A stretch of DNA of 64,000 nt from JAWCNN01 sp038848005 (GCA_038848005.1 JAWCNZ010000005.1:1-64000), one strand, 5' to 3'; shown: positions 26,245 to 36,411, counted from the first letter of the stretch. A program made the numbers and translations. Notes: generated by a model from the letters alone, not told the origin.

Positions 26245-27573
26245 CTATACACCTCCCACAACGCCCAACTGCAAAACAACAAGCCTAGTAGCGTTAGTAG
26301 CCGTATACTCAGAACAGTAAAGCCTAGGCTTATAATAAGACAAAAGCCCAATAGCAGTCAACCGAATATCAGGAGTACGCGTTACACCCAAAGCCAAAAG
26401 AGAACCTTCAACCCGTGTACCTCTAATATGATGATACAACGCGCCTGGATTATACCATTGGTTTTGAACACTAAAACTGTTAAATATGTATAGTTTGGGA
26501 AACAGGTTGTAAGAGGCTAGTGTGGAATTGCTTAAAGCTCTTTTCGAAGTCTGAATTGGATAGGGATATATACCATAATAGTTGCAACAATCCAAAACTT
26601 GAGGTGAAAGAGTAACAATGACATCTCCTGTATAAACAACGCCCGCAGTATTGCGACTGTAATTTCTATTGTCTATTCCTTGAAGAAAGGCGTTCATCCC
26701 CGCTGGACCAGTTTGGTTCATCCCCCAAATTCCCCAGCCATTTTGGTTATTGAGACTTTCTGTGTTTGAAACGTAGTAGAACGGGTAGCCCACTATGCTT
26801 ACCCAAGTCCAATTGTAAAGGCGCGTCATATTACCTAAAAAATGAAAATAGCGAGCATAATCGTTGGAATATGGTGTTGTGCAGTACGCTGATGGTATTG
26901 GCACCGCTTCGCCAAAGGTGTTTATGACTACGGCGTTTTGCACTGTTTCGCCTTGCAAACTTTGGTTGTTCAATATCAGCCCTAGTTGCGCCGTGTTTTG
27001 CACCATTACTGTTTTTTGGAAGTAAGGCGATAATAGGTTGTATAGGTCTTGGGCGAGGCTGTGTGCTGAGTAGCCCGTAATCCACCATCCACGGGCATCA
27101 CTACAATTCAATATATACAATGTTCCGCCAATTCCGGTTTTTTCGCCAACTTTTTCGGGAATCACATTAAAAGTCACATTTGAAGAAGCAACCAAAAGCG
27201 AAGCCGCATCTGAACCAACACCTAAACTTTCAGCATTAGAAACAGACCAGCAATAAGCATAAAGCTCAGAGCCGCCTCCGCCCAAAACCTGATAAACAGT
27301 CAAATTATAGATTATGTTCGGCGGCAAACAAGCGGAAAGCGCAACCCGAAGCCGACTTACAACCTCAGCAAAATCCGTATCATTCCTATTCACAAACGCT
27401 ATTTCGCTTAGGCTGTAATCGCTATCCAAAACCTCAAGAGTTGACAACGCTAATCGCCTAAGGTTTAAAGGCGAAACTTCCCGTGGCGAAGGCAAAACAG
27501 CAAAGAAAGAAGCCAACACGAAAGCTCCAAAAATAATAATTATTACGAGCATAACTTCAACCGTACGCATCAT
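26245..27573 (-). CDS. Pseudopilin-like secreted protein
   Basis: The 442-residue product starts MMRTVEVMLVIIIIFGAFVLA, a single N-terminal hydrophobic helix with an acidic residue (Glu) near its start, as in pilins and TadE-like proteins. The remainder is predicted extracellular, with many Asn, Tyr and N-x-S/T sites and six or more cysteines. No known enzyme motif was seen. It overlaps the upstream gene by ATGA and the downstream one follows at once, so it is within one transcription unit. Function is unknown; assembly into the pilus as a minor subunit is inferred. Confidence 0.75.
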   Translation of the reverse strand: MMRTVEVMLVIIIIFGAFVLASFFAVLPSPREVSPLNLRRLALSTLEVLDSDYSLSEIAFVNRNDTDFAEVVSRLRVALSACLPPNIIYNLTVYQVLGGGGSELYAYCWSVSNAESLGVGSDAASLLVASSNVTFNVIPEKVGEKTGIGGTLYILNCSDARGWWITGYSAHSLAQDLYNLLSPYFQKTVMVQNTAQLGLILNNQSLQGETVQNAVVINTFGEAVPIPSAYCTTPYSNDYARYFHFLGNMTRLYNWTWVSIVGYPFYYVSNTESLNNQNGWGIWGMNQTGPAGMNAFLQGIDNRNYSRNTAGVVYTGDVIVTLSPQVLDCCNYYGIYPYPIQTSKRALSNSTLASYNLFPKLYIFNSFSVQNQWYNPGALYHHIRGTRVEGSLLALGVTRTPDIRLTAIGLLSYYKPRLYCSEYTATNATRLVVLQLGVVGGV

Positions 27574-28808
27574 TTAGCCATCACCCCATAACCCTCCAAA
27601 CTCCACAGGGCAAGCCTAGCCTGATAAGCAACGCCATTAACAATAACTTGGCGAATATCAGCGGCAACCCACTCCTGCCCAGAAGGGTCACCGCCAAAAA
27701 CAACAGACAAACCAACAACGCCGATACCCCAAGGCATAACAACCATACCATACTCGTTTCCGTGACGATAAGCCACAACCAGAAAACCCGCTTTTGAAGT
27801 GGGAATTTGTATGACAGAGTAGTTTATTGCTCCATAATTTACAGTTCCCGTCAAATTCCACAACGACGGCACTGGCACAAAGTTTTCCGACAAAACATAA
27901 AAAGTAGCGTTAAAATGCAAAGCACCTTGGTTTCCACCGGGGTCGTTTTTGCCCCATTTATGAGCAAGCAAAACCGTTCCATCCTCAAAACTTTCAACAA
28001 AAGGTATAATATTTCCAGCACTTGTTGTAACGTCCCGCGCTTTATAACCCACACCGCAAAGCCCACTAAGCTGTACTTTAACGATAAAAACATAGGCAGT
28101 CTTGTTGTTGTCAACTCTTATGTATGGAAATTCTTTGTAGGCTATGCCTAAAGAATCTGTTTCAATGAAATCTCCATTAATATCGCTTGAAGTGAAGTTC
28201 AAAATGGGAAAGTCACCATATGCTGTGTTTGACCAAAACATTAGGTAGGTTAGGTTTGCGTTACTAAGCGGAGACCCAAAACCGCTAACTTGGATTTTAA
28301 ACTTTAACGGATTTTCCCGAACCTCTGTTATATCCACCGTTAAAATGGGCGTAATCGTCAATTGAAAACCATAAGTTCCATTCACACCCAAAAGCTTAGA
28401 AGCCAAATCATAAGTGACGCATTCGCTTTCCCTTAAAAGAAAGTATCCGCCATTGACGCCCCAAGACACGTTGCTGTAATAATTTCCAGTCCTAGCGTAA
28501 TATACCAAGTCGCCGGAAGAAGAAAGAAGCCTCATTAAAGAAAATGGGTTAAGCCTGTACTGCGTCGTAAAGTTTCGGTCTTGCAAACCAAAAACAGACG
28601 GCACAACACCGCTTTCACCCCAATCCGTCGGTATGCCAGGATTCAACAGTATATTGTCAAGTAAATCACTGCATTTTGTTGCGAGGAACCTGTGACGCTG
28701 ATATAAAATGGCTGTTTGAATTGTCTGGTTGAAAAGGCTCATGAAAACAAGCAGAGCCCCTATAAAAATTATCAGCGAGATTAAGTGGTCTATGGTGGAA
28801 CCCGCCAT
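27570..28808 (-). CDS. Pseudopilin-like secreted protein
   Basis: The 412-residue product has an N-terminal hydrophobic helix (MAGSTIDHLISLIIFIGALLVFM) and then an extracellular beta-rich body. The leader AGSTIDH resembles the shortened signals of TadE/TadG-type pseudopilins rather than a Sec signal peptide. It contains several N-x-S/T sites and no recognised domain. Start ATG 28808 lies five bases after the stop of the preceding gene; the 3' end overlaps the next gene by four bases. A minor pilin or pilus-anchored surface protein is the best guess. Confidence 0.75.
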   Translation of the reverse strand: MAGSTIDHLISLIIFIGALLVFMSLFNQTIQTAILYQRHRFLATKCSDLLDNILLNPGIPTDWGESGVVPSVFGLQDRNFTTQYRLNPFSLMRLLSSSGDLVYYARTGNYYSNVSWGVNGGYFLLRESECVTYDLASKLLGVNGTYGFQLTITPILTVDITEVRENPLKFKIQVSGFGSPLSNANLTYLMFWSNTAYGDFPILNFTSSDINGDFIETDSLGIAYKEFPYIRVDNNKTAYVFIVKVQLSGLCGVGYKARDVTTSAGNIIPFVESFEDGTVLLAHKWGKNDPGGNQGALHFNATFYVLSENFVPVPSLWNLTGTVNYGAINYSVIQIPTSKAGFLVVAYRHGNEYGMVVMPWGIGVVGLSVVFGGDPSGQEWVAADIRQVIVNGVAYQARLALWSLEGYGVMAK

Positions 28809-28813
28809 TGCGT

Positions 28814-29281
28814 TTAGCCTCCGAAACCTAGCCGTATGGTTCCATCAGCAAGTTTCTCAGCTGTTATGCAAGCGTTTGTGGAGTTGCTGATAAAAGTTGA
28901 AGGCTTCCAAACGGCGTTTGGACCGAGAATAACAGTGGCTTTTGCGGTTATTCCAGCGCCAACCAGCCTAAACGTTAATTCCAAAAGCTTACTTGCATTT
29001 AATGGTTTGAGAGTTGCATTTCCAACATAATGATGATTTTCTATGAACGGTGGAACATCCAAATTGTGTCTTACATTGTCGGCGGTTACAGCAGTGTGGT
29101 TCAAAGCAAAATACAATTGTTGTATGCTGCTTCCAATGTGGCTTGTAACTTCCTGAAGCGCCAGCGTCCTCCGTGAATCAATCCATACGTTCATAAGCAA
29201 ACTTGCAGATAAAGGAAAAAGGAAAATCTGCAAAATCAAAACTGGAAGCAAAATGACATATTCAATGGTTATGTGAGGCAT
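28814..29281 (-). CDS. TadE-like pseudopilin
   Basis: This small protein of 155 residues starts MPHITIEYVILLPVLILQIFLFPLSA. Glu at position 7 just inside a hydrophobic helix and the IEYVILLPV pattern resemble TadE-like pseudopilins. About 115 residues of extracellular sequence follow with several N-x-S/T sites. Within the operon it lies between the 274- and 412-residue pilin-like genes, with gaps of 13 and 5 bases. The call rests on the N-terminus and context. Confidence 0.75.
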   Translation of the reverse strand: MPHITIEYVILLPVLILQIFLFPLSASLLMNVWIDSRRTLALQEVTSHIGSSIQQLYFALNHTAVTADNVRHNLDVPPFIENHHYVGNATLKPLNASKLLELTFRLVGAGITAKATVILGPNAVWKPSTFISNSTNACITAEKLADGTIRLGFGG

Positions 29282-29294
29282 TCACCGCTCCTCC

Positions 29295-30119
29295 TTAAAC
29301 CCTCCCCAACGAAACCATCACTTCACCCACGTAAAACTCAACAACACCGCCGCCCGTTGGCACAGTCACTGTTTCGTTGACGAAGTTGAAGAAAAACTTG
29401 TCAAATCCGAGGCTTTCGTTCGGAAAAGAAACACGTAAAACAACGTTGGCAACGTTTCCCGCTGTTTTAACTGAAATTTTTTTTCCAGTAAGCGTTATAC
29501 GCTGCGAAAGACGTGGAGAAGTTCCATTCGAGAGAACAGGCAAATAGAATTTGTAATTTGTCGTTGTAGTCTTCAAAACTCTTATCGTTGGGACGATGAC
29601 AACCCTAATGAAATTTCCATCGTACATAGGCAATTTTTCAACGACATACACATAGCTGACAGGCGCCGACGTTCCATTGTTAAGGAAAGACCTGCTTGAG
29701 GGGTAAACGCTTCTGTAATAGTTGTTTCCAAGCGAGTAGCAGCTTAGCGGCATGTTGAATAGGAGTATGCCCGTAGTGAAGTTCCACCATTCGCCGTTCA
29801 CGTAAACGCTGTAGTTTAAAACTTTAGTTTCAAAGTTCACATATCCATACTTGCTTGCGTAACGGATTGTCCGCGTGCTTCCGGGAATCCACGCTACATC
29901 GTCTATTTGAAGCCCAACGTTCTGCATAAACTGTTCCATGGCGCTGAACTCGTTTTCAGCCATCCGCAAATTTAAAAAGTTGTTTGCAAAAACGATTGTT
30001 ACAAGCAAGAGCACCACAACAGCGCCCGTCAATATTGTTGTTGAAATTGCTGGACTAACAGCTTTCGTTTCTCTCCTCAAATTTTTATGTGGTGAACGTT
30101 TAAGCTTCAAATTTTCCAC
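29295..30119 (-). CDS. Pilin-like protein with class III signal peptide
   Basis: The protein is 274 residues. The N-terminus has a basic leader (KNLRRETKA) followed by V-S-P-A-I-S and a long hydrophobic helix (TTILTGAVVVLLLVTIVFA), the archaeal pilin pattern; cleavage is expected after TKA. The body is beta-rich with N-x-S/T sites, and ends in a VPTGGGVVEFYVGEVMV segment. The gene starts two bases after the membrane-protein gene, so it is the first of five structural genes of the operon. A minor pilin is likely. Confidence 0.82.
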   Translation of the reverse strand: MENLKLKRSPHKNLRRETKAVSPAISTTILTGAVVVLLLVTIVFANNFLNLRMAENEFSAMEQFMQNVGLQIDDVAWIPGSTRTIRYASKYGYVNFETKVLNYSVYVNGEWWNFTTGILLFNMPLSCYSLGNNYYRSVYPSSRSFLNNGTSAPVSYVYVVEKLPMYDGNFIRVVIVPTIRVLKTTTTNYKFYLPVLSNGTSPRLSQRITLTGKKISVKTAGNVANVVLRVSFPNESLGFDKFFFNFVNETVTVPTGGGVVEFYVGEVMVSLGRV

Positions 30120-30121
30120 TC

Positions 30122-31816
30122 CTAACCAAACTTTATAAATATGGGCACAAGCTCAGCAGCTAAAGCGGCAATTATCACCAATATCGACGCATGTTTAAAG
30201 CCAGCCGCTATGGATTCCTCACTTATTTTTCCAGCCACTATACCTATCAAATAGCTGTGGAAAATGGCTGAAGTGACAAACGTGGTTATCATTGGACTCA
30301 AATCTTTTTGTTGTCCAGTTGCAGCCACGCCTAAAGTGCCAGAGGTGAATCCAATCATCATTGTTGTTGTCGCCACAAGCAAAATCGCAGCGAAATAGGG
30401 CATCAAAATGTATGGGCGCACAGCCATTTTCTTTTCCTTTTCAACTTCCTGCGTTAAATTGTTAAATCTCGCCAGTGATTCAATCATGGCTATTGTGCCG
30501 CCGCCTACGTCTATGGTTTCAACAAGCAGGAACATGACGATTTGAGCCATCCAACTTCGCATTCGCTTGACAAAATCCATTATTACTTTCCGCGCGGGAA
30601 CACCCCAAGAAATTTCTGAGCTTATTTTACGCAGTTCCTTGCTGAACTCGCCGTAATCACGGTTTGAAAGGCTTTCAATGCATTTTTCAGGGGATAAACC
30701 CGTCTTTCTAACTTCTGTTAAGTCTCTTAGGAAACTGTTTATGCCCCGTTCAATGCTTTCCTTTTTCTTTGAAAGTTTAGCGTGAACCACAGCGGCTGGC
30801 GCCGTCGCAACAAAAAGCGCTATGGCTATTGCTATTGGCAACTTGACAGCGTTTTGACTGAAAAATGGAATTTGCCCGTATCCCATAAAGTTCGTCATCA
30901 ACAGAAACAGTATTATGGCGATTATGCTGCAAACTCCGAAAACCTTGTAGGGACGCATTTCCACAACTGGACTTTTGGGCTGCATGCTGTGGGCTAAATA
31001 AATGAACATCAACGAAAGCATAGGCGTAAACAAGTAAGTGTATAAGATTATGCCGGAAAACGATGAGATGCCGACGCTGTAGATGGATTCTACACTGAAA
31101 AGTATGTAAAAGCAAAGCGACATCAAAACCATCACGATTATGAAGGTTTCCAAGAGCATGCCGAGCCTTTCAGCTGCAGCCTTAACACGCAAAGCCCTAG
31201 TTTTAAAAATGTCCTCAGCTTTTCTTTCAAGGAAATGTCCGATGTCTCCGCCTATGATAACTGTTGAAGCGTAACCGGAAAGAAAGTCCCTGTAAATGTC
31301 AAGCGGGTTTTTCTTGGCGGCGTTTTCTATGGCTGTAAGCGGGTCTATCCCGAAAATTTCCACGTCCTTTAGGATTTCTCTTGCTTCGCTTCGCATGGCA
31401 GGCATCAACTCGACTTCGGCAAGCCGCTTAAAACTTGTGTAGGGCGCTATGCCCCCAGAAGCCATAACGCTAATGTAAGCAGCTGCAAAGGGCATTTCCC
31501 TTTCCAGGTTGCTCGCCCTTTCGCCAGCCCGTGATATGGGTATTAAAAGGAAACCAATCATTACATAGGCTGGAAGCGGCACCAAAAAAACCAACGGCAT
31601 AAAACCGTAAAGGTACACAAGCACTATGGAAACAATTGAAACTGGAGCGGTTAAAGCTGCAATAAAAAACATCAGTGAAACGTAGGTTTCAGGGTAAATT
31701 TTGATTCTCGCCCTTTCCAGATAATCCTTAAATTCGAAAACGTTTCGCAGAAACGAAGGCGCTAATTTGCCGAAAATGCGGAACGACCAAGCTTCAAGGC
31801 TTTCTAGGAGCGGCAA
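30122..31816 (-). CDS. Archaeal pilus/Tad platform membrane protein (T2SSF, TadC/FlaJ-like)
   Basis: This 564-residue integral membrane protein has two T2SSF-type halves, each with a cytoplasmic four-helix bundle followed by transmembrane helices. The first half contains EREMPFAAAYISVMASGG; the second contains RGINSFLRDLTEVRKTG and SWMAQIVMFLLVETIDVGGG. That duplicated architecture matches archaeal FlaJ-type platform proteins. It should couple ATPase motion to pilus assembly. The TTG start at 31816 overlaps the ATPase gene by 23 bases. Its C-terminus has two more hydrophobic helices. Confidence 0.9.
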   Translation of the reverse strand: MPLLESLEAWSFRIFGKLAPSFLRNVFEFKDYLERARIKIYPETYVSLMFFIAALTAPVSIVSIVLVYLYGFMPLVFLVPLPAYVMIGFLLIPISRAGERASNLEREMPFAAAYISVMASGGIAPYTSFKRLAEVELMPAMRSEAREILKDVEIFGIDPLTAIENAAKKNPLDIYRDFLSGYASTVIIGGDIGHFLERKAEDIFKTRALRVKAAAERLGMLLETFIIVMVLMSLCFYILFSVESIYSVGISSFSGIILYTYLFTPMLSLMFIYLAHSMQPKSPVVEMRPYKVFGVCSIIAIILFLLMTNFMGYGQIPFFSQNAVKLPIAIAIALFVATAPAAVVHAKLSKKKESIERGINSFLRDLTEVRKTGLSPEKCIESLSNRDYGEFSKELRKISSEISWGVPARKVIMDFVKRMRSWMAQIVMFLLVETIDVGGGTIAMIESLARFNNLTQEVEKEKKMAVRPYILMPYFAAILLVATTTMMIGFTSGTLGVAATGQQKDLSPMITTFVTSAIFHSYLIGIVAGKISEESIAAGFKHASILVIIAALAAELVPIFIKFG

Positions 31817-33422
31817 CTGCTTTTACCTCCTCCCCCGCAACAACCTTTTCATAAATTTGCTGCGGTCTAGCGTAGTATTCCGCTATGATTGCAGCTACAT
31901 CCCTGTAGCTTCTTATGTTGCGTTCACGCATCCAATGTAAAACGTTTCGGCGTCTCTCCATTTCTTCAAGCAGGTCTTTTTTGCTTAAGCCTTTACGCTC
32001 CTCAATTGACGCTAACATTATGCTTTCGTCAAGCGACGGTGCATGAACGTCCTTGGCTGGTTGCCACTTAAACGGACACCGGTAATCTTCATAATCTGCA
32101 ATTTCGTTAACGGTGATGACACGCCTATACGCTTTTCTTTCTGTGCCTTTTATCAGATGGACCCTCTGAACTGACAATACAATGTTCATGAGGGGAATGT
32201 AAGCTGGTGAAATATCCATGGGTTTAGAAGTTAAACGTTTGATGGCTGAATCCAGATTTTCAGCGTGCATCGTGCACATGCCACCGTGACCAGTGGCTAA
32301 AGCCTGAAACAGCACATAAGCCTCTTGACCTCGCACCTCGCCTACAATTAATATGTCTGGACGGTGCCTCATGGAAGTTTTAACCAAGTCGAAAAGCGTC
32401 ACTTCGCCAACGCTGCTTCCGCCTAAGCCGTAACTTTGTCTGGCTATCAGCGAAACCCAGTTTTCATGCGGCAAATTAAGTTCAGCTGTTTCCTCAATCG
32501 TGATTATTTTGCTTCCAGGCCTGATTAGGCAGGCTAAAGCGTTTAATGCTGTTGTTTTTCCAGCGGCTGTTCCGCCTAGAACCATTATGGAAGCTCTGTT
32601 TTCGAGGCAAAGCCAGAAGTACGCTGCCATTTCCTCTGAAAAAGTGCCTAGGTTTATTAAGTCTATTATGGAGTAGGGGTCCTCCCTGAATTTTCTTATG
32701 GTGAAGGCTGTTCCAAATGGCGTAACTTCACGTCTGTAGCATACCGCCAGCCGGTGCTTGCCAGGCAAAGAAGCGTCAACTATGGGGAAGGCTGAGCTTA
32801 CGTGCTTTCCAGCCATGTGCACGAGCTTGACAACCATGTTGTCAAGTTCCTCGTCGGTTTCAAATTCTATGTTTGTTTCGATGCTTTCGTAGTTTCTATG
32901 CCAAACGTAAACTGGCTTGTTAACTCCGTCGCATGAAATGTCCTCGATGTTTGGGTCTCTCATTAAGGGGTCAATTCTGCCGAAGCCTACAAGGTCTCTT
33001 TCGGCGTGATAAAGAATTTTGTACCATGAAACGTCTGGAAGCCAACCGAGGCTTATGCGGTATTTACCAACAATTTTTCTGGCTTCTTCAGCAAAGAATT
33101 TTCTAGGGTCGACTATTTCTTCTTTTGGCGATTCTATTTCTGCAAGCAATATTTCTAAAATGCGATTGTAAACGCTTCTTTCCAACGGGTCAAGCTGTAA
33201 CTCGTCTAGGATGTATTTGTATTCGCCTGTTTTTGGGTTTTGCACTATCGCCACGTGGGCGAACGGTTCATAAAGTGGATATTTTTCGACAACTTTGAAT
33301 CCTCTGGGCATTGGTTTTGGTGGAGGTGGTGGAATGGCTACTTTCTGGCGTTTTCCAATGTTGAGTTTTATCTTCACTTTTTTGAGTTTTGCTAATGTTT
33401 CTCTGAACTGCGGTTTTTTCAT
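31794..33422 (-). CDS. Type II/IV secretion-system ATPase (TadA/FlaI-like)
   Basis: This hexameric ATPase powers pilus assembly. In 542 residues it shows Walker A GGTAAGKTT (283-291), an Asp-box region TIEETAELNLPH, Walker B DILIVGEVRGQEA and the His-box GHGGMCTMHAE. A basic N-terminus and a run of prolines (31-39) precede the N-terminal domain, which is like that of FlaI. Gene order ATPase then TadC/FlaJ-like protein then pilins is typical of archaeal type IV pili. The start at ATG 33422 follows a 148-base gap that should contain the operon promoter. Confidence 0.93.
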   Translation of the reverse strand: MKKPQFRETLAKLKKVKIKLNIGKRQKVAIPPPPPKPMPRGFKVVEKYPLYEPFAHVAIVQNPKTGEYKYILDELQLDPLERSVYNRILEILLAEIESPKEEIVDPRKFFAEEARKIVGKYRISLGWLPDVSWYKILYHAERDLVGFGRIDPLMRDPNIEDISCDGVNKPVYVWHRNYESIETNIEFETDEELDNMVVKLVHMAGKHVSSAFPIVDASLPGKHRLAVCYRREVTPFGTAFTIRKFREDPYSIIDLINLGTFSEEMAAYFWLCLENRASIMVLGGTAAGKTTALNALACLIRPGSKIITIEETAELNLPHENWVSLIARQSYGLGGSSVGEVTLFDLVKTSMRHRPDILIVGEVRGQEAYVLFQALATGHGGMCTMHAENLDSAIKRLTSKPMDISPAYIPLMNIVLSVQRVHLIKGTERKAYRRVITVNEIADYEDYRCPFKWQPAKDVHAPSLDESIMLASIEERKGLSKKDLLEEMERRRNVLHWMRERNIRSYRDVAAIIAEYYARPQQIYEKVVAGEEVKAVAAPRKP

Positions 33423-33570
33423 CGGGTTTTCTCCTATACAGTTATGATAGGTACGGTCTATTAAATATTACGTCTCACGAAACGCAAAGCGTTAAACACA
33501 TAAACAAAACATCCACCCAACCCAAACGTTGTTGTCGCAAAGTTCTCCAAAACCAACAACATTTAAACCA

Positions 33571-36237
33571 TTACTCCTCTGCCTCTTCCTCCCCACCCAA
33601 AGAAACCACAATAATTTTCAGCTTAACCAAAACAACAAACACAACAACAATCACTATTGGAATAAGAACCAAAAGTATAGTCAGCCAAGGCAAACCCTCA
33701 CTGGGCTTTTCAATTTGAGGATTCACAGTTATCGAAATCTGTTCTTCACCACTTGCATATCCAAACTTGGTTGCACTAGCCGTAATATTCACAGACAAAA
33801 ACGTTGTTGTTTGCGGAGCAGTGAAAACAAACGTGCAAACACCATCTGCACCAGTCAAGTTTGCCGTTGGATAAGCCGTTCCATCAGTGCATGAAAGGCT
33901 AACTGAAGCATTAACAACAGGAAAGCCCTCGCAAATAACATAAACAGTCACAAGGACTGTTCCTTCAGAAGCGACAGACGACCGCTCAGCGGTGACTTCA
34001 ACATCAAGCACTCCTGGGTTAACACCTATTTTAATCATGTTCTCCCCGTTTGCATATCCAGTTTTTGCTGCCACCGCCCAAAGCGTTATATTGCTTGGCG
34101 TGTCCACACAAGGCGCCGTGAAAGTGAAGGTTGCATAGCCATTGTAATCGCTTAACATAAATTCAGGAGAGAAACTTCCAGCTTCTGGGATTAACGTAAC
34201 ATTTGCCTCTGCAACTGGACTTTCGCCATATGTCACTTGAACGGTTATGGTTACTATTCCTTCGGAAACCGTAGCGCTGGGTTCCGCTGTCAACTGAACA
34301 AAAAGTATTCTTGGGACAACCGTTACAACAGCGTAGCCACTGCCGTCCATGTATCCACTTTTAGTTGCATTCACCGTAATAATCCCAGTAACCCCATCTT
34401 TTGTTGTTACTTGTGGCGCTGTGAAAACGAAAACGGCGTTGCCATCCGCATCCGTGGTTGCCACTGTTTTGTTAAAGTTTCCTTCGATGGTTGATGAAAT
34501 TGTAACTGTAACGTTTGAAACAGGAACATAATCAAACGTCACATAAGCCTTTATGGTGGACGCTTCCTCTGAAAGTACAGTAGACGGTTCAGCGGTTACT
34601 TGAACAACAAGCGGCGGAATAACACTCAAATATTTGTGGTCTGAACCGTCAGCAAAAGAACTTTTAGAGGCTCTTGCAATTATTCTAACATTCGTCGTTT
34701 CAGTGACGTTTGGCGCCTTAAAAGTGGCGGTGAAATAGCCGCTTGAGTTCGTCAAGCCAGAAGCGAAACTTCCACCTTTCACCGAAAGCAACGTAACGTT
34801 TGCGTTTCCGACGGCGTTTCCGCCATACGACACATAAACTGTGACTTGAACTTCCCCGTTGTAGGCTACGGTGTAACTGCTAAGGGTGAGGGACACTTGC
34901 AAAGAGGGCAAATTAGTAACATTTATCACCACGAAACTTTTAAGGCTTGAAGTGTTGAAGTCGTCCCTAACCGTTAAGCCTGCAGTGTACAGTCCAGTTA
35001 AACTGTAACTGTGAGTGAAAAGCGAAAGGGTTGTCCAGCCGCTGCTGTTTCCATCCCCAAACTCAAATAGGTACTCGTTAACTTTTCCATCATCGCTTGA
35101 GTTGGTACCCACAAAAGTGATGGGCTGATTTGGCGCAACAACAACTTTATCTGTCCAGAGAACCGCCGTCGGCGCAACATTGCTATGATTAATGGGATGG
35201 GTTAAAAAGAATATGAAATTGACGTTCGCCCCTTCTCCCTTTACGGGATTTCCTTCTCCGCGTGGATTCAAGGATTCATGGTAGGGTCCACTTGCGCTTC
35301 CCCAGTAGTTGTATGTTGCATCCACGAAAGCCCCAGACGAAACATCCACGCCAACAGCGTTACCATATATATCGTTGAAGTGTGCTGTATGTCCCGTTCC
35401 CTTCTCGTAGCAGACTCCCACATCGTTATTTATAATGTAATTTCGGGTTATGTGAGTTGCAACGTCGCTTGAAACGTAAAAGCCGTTGGCGTTCTTTGAA
35501 ATTGCATTATTTATAATTATGATAGTGTCGTAAGTGCTTACATCAGAAAGCATTATTCCGCTGTGAGTGTTAAACTTTATTTCGTTATAGCTTATGTTTA
35601 TTTCAGATGTTAAATCTCCAGTTAAGACTATGCCGTCTCCGTTGTAGGCTATGGAGTTTTTTGTACAGTTAACTTGTCCGCCAGCTATGAAAATTCCATT
35701 TTTAGTATTATTCACAATTTCACTGTCTTTGACAGCCACGTTGCCGCCTAAAACCGTAATTCCACTTTCAGAGTTGCACTGTACCGTGCTGTTTTGAATG
35801 TTTAAGGAACCGCTTTCCACAGTTATTCCATTTGTCCCATACTCCACAATGCAGAACAAAAGCGAAGAATGCTGTGCGGAGTTAAACTTTATTGTTACCC
35901 AACTTCCAGCTTCTCTTTGAAGCTTGTTTGAAGCGAACTTTATGGGCTTATCCTTTAAACCCTCTGCAATAAGCCTTCCCTCAACAGTTATCGAGAAGCT
36001 TCCTCCAAAACGCACTTCAACCCCAGGCTCAATCGTCAACGTTGCACCTTCCAAAATGGTTAAATCACCAGAAACTACAAATGGACTGTCAACAAGAGTC
36101 CACACAGTGTCCTGCACAATGGAACCTTCAACATAAGTCGCATTTACAACAGAAACCAACGACACGTTTATAAAACTGAGAACGCTACTAAAAGTTAAAG
36201 CAAATAAAATAAATGACGCTTCAACCTTAACTTTCAT
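33571..36237 (-). CDS. Large surface protein: beta-helix, PKD and Ig-like repeats, C-terminal anchor
   Basis: The 888-residue protein has a Sec signal peptide. A right-handed parallel beta-helix (about residues 60-360; repeated I-x-N-N, G-I-x-V-x-x-G patterns, NosD-like) comes next. One PKD domain (about 370-455, with FEFGDGNSSGW) follows, then four Ig-like repeats of about 100 residues each beginning VxxTAEPSxVxSEGxVxIxVxV. A transmembrane helix near 855-880 and an acidic tail anchor it. There are many N-x-S/T sites. It is probably an S-layer-associated or adhesive protein. It lies upstream of the pilus operon on the same strand. Confidence 0.85.
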   Translation of the reverse strand: MKVKVEASFILFALTFSSVLSFINVSLVSVVNATYVEGSIVQDTVWTLVDSPFVVSGDLTILEGATLTIEPGVEVRFGGSFSITVEGRLIAEGLKDKPIKFASNKLQREAGSWVTIKFNSAQHSSLLFCIVEYGTNGITVESGSLNIQNSTVQCNSESGITVLGGNVAVKDSEIVNNTKNGIFIAGGQVNCTKNSIAYNGDGIVLTGDLTSEINISYNEIKFNTHSGIMLSDVSTYDTIIIINNAISKNANGFYVSSDVATHITRNYIINNDVGVCYEKGTGHTAHFNDIYGNAVGVDVSSGAFVDATYNYWGSASGPYHESLNPRGEGNPVKGEGANVNFIFFLTHPINHSNVAPTAVLWTDKVVVAPNQPITFVGTNSSDDGKVNEYLFEFGDGNSSGWTTLSLFTHSYSLTGLYTAGLTVRDDFNTSSLKSFVVINVTNLPSLQVSLTLSSYTVAYNGEVQVTVYVSYGGNAVGNANVTLLSVKGGSFASGLTNSSGYFTATFKAPNVTETTNVRIIARASKSSFADGSDHKYLSVIPPLVVQVTAEPSTVLSEEASTIKAYVTFDYVPVSNVTVTISSTIEGNFNKTVATTDADGNAVFVFTAPQVTTKDGVTGIITVNATKSGYMDGSGYAVVTVVPRILFVQLTAEPSATVSEGIVTITVQVTYGESPVAEANVTLIPEAGSFSPEFMLSDYNGYATFTFTAPCVDTPSNITLWAVAAKTGYANGENMIKIGVNPGVLDVEVTAERSSVASEGTVLVTVYVICEGFPVVNASVSLSCTDGTAYPTANLTGADGVCTFVFTAPQTTTFLSVNITASATKFGYASGEEQISITVNPQIEKPSEGLPWLTILLVLIPIVIVVVFVVLVKLKIIVVSLGGEEEAEE

Positions 36238-36411
36238 GTGTATTCACTCCAGTCTAATCGAAATATCGCTGTACAATAACAGCTTAAACATTATGAATTT
36301 CGAATAAAACTTCAAAATCCATACTGGCAAGCGCATCTCATTTTCACCGAAGTTCAGCGGTTAAATACCAAAAATTTAAGTTTTCAAAAGAGAAACTAAG
36401 CTGGGAGAAAG

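Noticed and set aside
26241..26351. Upstream extension of the 659-residue pseudopilin-like protein
   Set aside because: It lies inside the previous gene and hides a clear class III leader that begins at ATG 26240.
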